A stretch of DNA of 8,416 bases from Chlorobiota bacterium (lineage in GTDB: Bacteria > Bacteroidota > Bacteroidia > Bacteroidales > JAADGE01), in NCBI GenBank assembly GCA_030592825.1, contig JAUVIG010000151.1, positions 1-8,416 on the forward strand, in the 5' to 3' direction. The notes under the pieces are model-generated. The model saw nothing but the letters and a program-made list of their open reading frames with translations, did not search any database and was not told the origin of the DNA. A program made the position numbers and the translations under genes. Shown piece by piece: positions 6,115 through 8,416 of this stretch (position 1 is its first letter; each line of letters begins with the position of its first letter).

Positions 6115-6270
6115 ATTCATCTTCTAAAAAATTCGTCAGTTAATCTGTCTATCCGCTATATTTCATTCAGAACCATATTTTTGTTTATTTATTGTTTTAT
6201 TTTTATTATAGATTTTAGCACAATTTTTGTGATTAAGGAAGGGTAATAAATACTAATTAAAAATATAATT
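6115..6270 (+). promoter_or_regulatory. AT-rich leader region of the beta-propeller gene
   Basis: This gene-free stretch precedes the large secreted protein. TAGATTTT at 6209-6216 resembles the Bacteroidota -7 element TAnnTTTG with the last base different, and a perfect small inverted repeat, CACAA-TTT-TTGTG, lies at 6219-6231. AACC (6171-6174) is followed after 16 bases by ATTGTTTT, a poor match to the ECF motif seen at the two upstream sites. A purine-rich GGAAGGG (about 6238-6244) is too far from the ATG to act as its ribosome site. The evidence for any single promoter here is weak. Confidence 0.25.
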
Positions 6271-8286
6271 ATGAAAACAGTTACAAGGATTAAAGTGGTT
6301 GTTGCATTAGTATTTTCAATTTTACTAAGTGCAACTGTTATGGCTCAGGAACGCAATGATGCTGACTGGGTAGCAAGTTTTGGAGAGGATGTAATTTGGC
6401 AGAGAGTTACTTCTTTCGGTATGCTTGTCGTGGCAACAACAGACGGCTTGCATGGGGTGGACCCTGCCACAGGCAAAGTACTGTGGACTAAAAATGAATT
6501 AGCTGATTTGCCGGAGTCCGGTTATCTGCCGATAGACGGTAGTCCCTTTATACAGTTGTCTTCTGCAGATGAAAACCCTACGGTGTTTATCATTGAGCCC
6601 TTTGAAGGAACATTGGTGTTCAATTCGAAAAAAGCCGGTATAGACAAGGTGAAAGACAGCTATGTGTTGTCACGGAATTTGTGCTTACTGATACAAGGTT
6701 ATCAGGCAGGTAATAATAGTCCGTCGTTATATTCGATAGATCTTACAAGCGGTAAGAAGCTTTGGGAAAAGCACGATGAGTTTGGTATGCTTACTGCTTT
6801 TCGTGAATTAGGCGGCGATAAATTTTTGTTGGCTACTCTGTGGAATATTTATAAGATTAATTCAAAGACCGGAGAGATTTATTGGAAGCAAGCAATGGAT
6901 CCGGAGGCTGCTGAATTAATGGAGAAAATGAAAGGGGTAGGTAACTTACTTAAAAACTTAGCTGAAAATTCGATAAAGCCGGGTGATGTTCTTGCTGATT
7001 TTTATATGTTGGAAGACGGGAATGATTTTATTTTCGGCTTTGAATCTAAATCAACTTCTACCAAAAAGACAAGTGACGGAAAAACAGTAACTACTGTTAA
7101 ATATAAAAGCGGTTATCAGCGTATAGATTTAGCTGACGGCAAGTTTGTATGGACTGAAGGAGTGAGTTTTGCCGGCAAGAGAGGACAGATTATTTTTGAT
7201 GAAGAGGGATTGATTGTTTGTCCGGATGCAGGCCTTAACACTATGGTAAATATGGTTGACTACAACACAGGTGCCAAAAAATGGGGTAAGAACGGCAGGG
7301 GATTTAAGGTAAAAGGAGGTGTTATTGATTATAAATATACAAATGAGGGAATTTTGTTGATATTGGCTAAAGACGGCAGTAGTGGAAGTAATCCTGTCTA
7401 TATGGTGAATATGCTTGATCCTGCCGGCGGAACATTGAAGTTCGATAAATATGCTAAGTTGAAAGGTAACATAGAACAAATAGAATTATTAGATGACGGT
7501 TTATTTTATGCAACCGACAGAGAGGCAAATATTCTGAATCTTTCTACCGGAGTGCCTAAATTTAATAAATCAATTAAAACCGGTTCTAATATGAATGTTT
7601 CCGGAGAGGATAAGATCTATGTGTTCTCTCCCGCCGGCAAGGCACTTTTCGAGATTGATAAAAATTCTGAAAGTTTAAAACAGCTTTCTACAGAAGATAT
7701 TAAGTTCCAAGGCAAGGAAGTTCCAAATGCACTGGAAATAAGAGAAGAAGGAGTATTAATCTTGGGTATGCAGAACATTGCTATGGTTGGTTTTGACGGT
7801 AGTCATATGTTTCATGAGTATTATCCTGCACCCACTATCTCCGGAATTATGAAAGCCCTGAATGCAGCAATGGCAGTAAGGGCAGCTTATATTGGCATAG
7901 CTGCTTCCATGTCAGCTGTTGCTGTTGCATCTGTTACTGCAGAATATGCAGATGATCCCATAGAGAAAGAGATAGGGGCCGCTGTAACAGAAGCATACGG
8001 AGAGTTGGGTGCTGCAGGTTTTTCTTATGCAAAAAAGTACATGAAGGCTGTAAATCAGCGATTTAAGGCTACAGCCAACTCGCCTGACTTTATTTTTATG
8101 ATGACTGTAGGCGACGGCCGAAAAGATAATCGACTGATACGTGTAAATAAAGATACCGGTGAAGTTATGGATTTTGTAAGTCTCGGAAAAGACAAGAAGC
8201 CAAGCTATGAGGTGGATAATATTTCTAATCAGATTTATTACCGCAAAGAACCCGAAAATATATCTTGTTTTAAGTTTGCGAATTAA
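6271..8286 (+). CDS. Secreted PQQ-type beta-propeller repeat protein
   Basis: The 671-residue product has a clear signal peptide (hydrophobic VVVALVFSILLSATVMA, cleavage after A25 before QERND). The body is built of repeats of the PQQ/quinoprotein-dehydrogenase propeller type, each with a strand, then D-x-x-TG-K-x-x-W. Examples are GLHGVDPATGKVLW (59-72), LYSIDLTSGKKLW (153-165), IYKINSKTGEIYW (193-205), YQRIDLADGKFVW (282-294), MVDYNTGAKKW (328-338), ILNLSTGVPKF (421-431), IYVFSPAGKALF (449-460) and LIRVNKDTGEVM (622-633). An Ala-rich, partly helical segment (about 520-600) splits the last repeats. I see no PQQ- or heme-binding signature (no CxxCH), so an enzymatic role is not supported; binding or scaffold roles are as likely. 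Base composition looks richer in G+C than in the upstream genes. A strong terminator follows. The product is probably periplasmic or surface-exposed. Confidence 0.85.
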   Translation: MKTVTRIKVVVALVFSILLSATVMAQERNDADWVASFGEDVIWQRVTSFGMLVVATTDGLHGVDPATGKVLWTKNELADLPESGYLPIDGSPFIQLSSADENPTVFIIEPFEGTLVFNSKKAGIDKVKDSYVLSRNLCLLIQGYQAGNNSPSLYSIDLTSGKKLWEKHDEFGMLTAFRELGGDKFLLATLWNIYKINSKTGEIYWKQAMDPEAAELMEKMKGVGNLLKNLAENSIKPGDVLADFYMLEDGNDFIFGFESKSTSTKKTSDGKTVTTVKYKSGYQRIDLADGKFVWTEGVSFAGKRGQIIFDEEGLIVCPDAGLNTMVNMVDYNTGAKKWGKNGRGFKVKGGVIDYKYTNEGILLILAKDGSSGSNPVYMVNMLDPAGGTLKFDKYAKLKGNIEQIELLDDGLFYATDREANILNLSTGVPKFNKSIKTGSNMNVSGEDKIYVFSPAGKALFEIDKNSESLKQLSTEDIKFQGKEVPNALEIREEGVLILGMQNIAMVGFDGSHMFHEYYPAPTISGIMKALNAAMAVRAAYIGIAASMSAVAVASVTAEYADDPIEKEIGAAVTEAYGELGAAGFSYAKKYMKAVNQRFKATANSPDFIFMMTVGDGRKDNRLIRVNKDTGEVMDFVSLGKDKKPSYEVDNISNQIYYRKEPENISCFKFAN

Positions 8287-8355
8287 CAGGTTATTACATT
8301 GACTAGTCCTAAATAACCGTTACAGGTTTTTGACAAATATAATTAATTATTAATT

Positions 8356-8389
8356 AACCACAGCGAAAAGCTTTTCGCTGTGGTTTTTT
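8356..8389 (+). terminator. Strong intrinsic terminator
   Basis: A perfect 15-base palindrome arm AACCACAGCGAAAAG (8356-8370) is followed immediately by its reverse complement (8371-8385), and the T-run TTTTTT spans 8384-8389. The hairpin, with a few unpaired bases at its tip, and the T-run form a textbook rho-independent terminator, 70 bp after the beta-propeller stop. The rest of 8287-8416 shows no gene. An ATG at 8413-8415 touches the window edge and cannot be judged. Confidence 0.9.
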
Positions 8390-8416
8390 GATTTATAAGT
8401 TCTAATTTTAATATGA

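Noticed and set aside
5349..6172. Weak repeat of GTTWATCTGT ... ATTCAGAA at 5349-5375 and 6139-6172
   Set aside because: The two short matches have different spacing (9 versus 16 bases between) and no flanking similarity, so common ancestry is not supported.
6171..6198. Possible third ECF promoter, AACC-N16-ATTGTTTT
   Set aside because: The spacing fits, but the distal block differs from ATCTTTAA at several positions and the ACCC before AACC is missing. In such AT-rich DNA this is likely chance.
7129..7479. Minus-strand open frame of 116 residues inside the beta-propeller gene
   Set aside because: The plus-strand frame shows clear repeats and a signal peptide across the whole region; the antisense frame shows no family feature.
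8308..8336. AACC-N16-AAATATAA after the beta-propeller gene
   Set aside because: Only five of eight bases match the distal block, the ACCC part is missing, and the site is followed by a terminator rather than a gene.

Overview
The window looks like an AT-rich chromosome of a Bacteroidota bacterium. Supporting signs are the very AT-rich spacers, the weak use of Shine-Dalgarno sequences, TTG starts on two genes, a TAnnTTTG-type promoter element between phoH and its divergent neighbour, and protein families in their typical Bacteroidota form. These include a PhoH-like ATPase, a SAM hydroxide adenosyltransferase (DUF62) with a degenerate motif, and an ECF sigma factor followed by a single-pass membrane protein. 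Species-level placement is not possible from the sequence alone.

Left part (1-2332, minus strand): a polytopic GT-C type membrane glycosyltransferase runs off the left edge. It is preceded, in the same direction, by a complete phoH-like ATPase gene. A 60-bp divergent promoter region (2333-2392) holds a perfect 7-bp inverted repeat and a Bacteroidota-type -7 element.

Middle part (2393-4248, plus strand): a tightly packed, overlapping operon of a SAM hydroxide adenosyltransferase homologue, a small ABM-fold monooxygenase-like protein and mazG. All three fit small-molecule housekeeping.

Right part (4249-8416, plus strand): an ECF sigma factor, a one-TM protein that is probably its anti-sigma partner, a secreted thioredoxin-fold protein with CxxS in place of CxxC, a decayed duplicate of the mazG 3' end, and a large secreted PQQ-type beta-propeller protein closed by a strong intrinsic terminator. 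The same two-block promoter motif, ACCCAACC-N16-ATCTTTAA, occurs upstream of the sigma factor and of the secreted thioredoxin-fold gene and at no other place I found. This suggests an autoregulated sigma factor whose local target is that secreted protein.

The most notable observations are the shared ECF-type promoter motif, the 111-bp mazG remnant (102/111 identical, one in-frame nonsense codon) about 1.9 kb from the intact gene, and the unusual secreted products next to the sigma factor. No rRNA, tRNA, CRISPR array, transposase or phage gene is visible.
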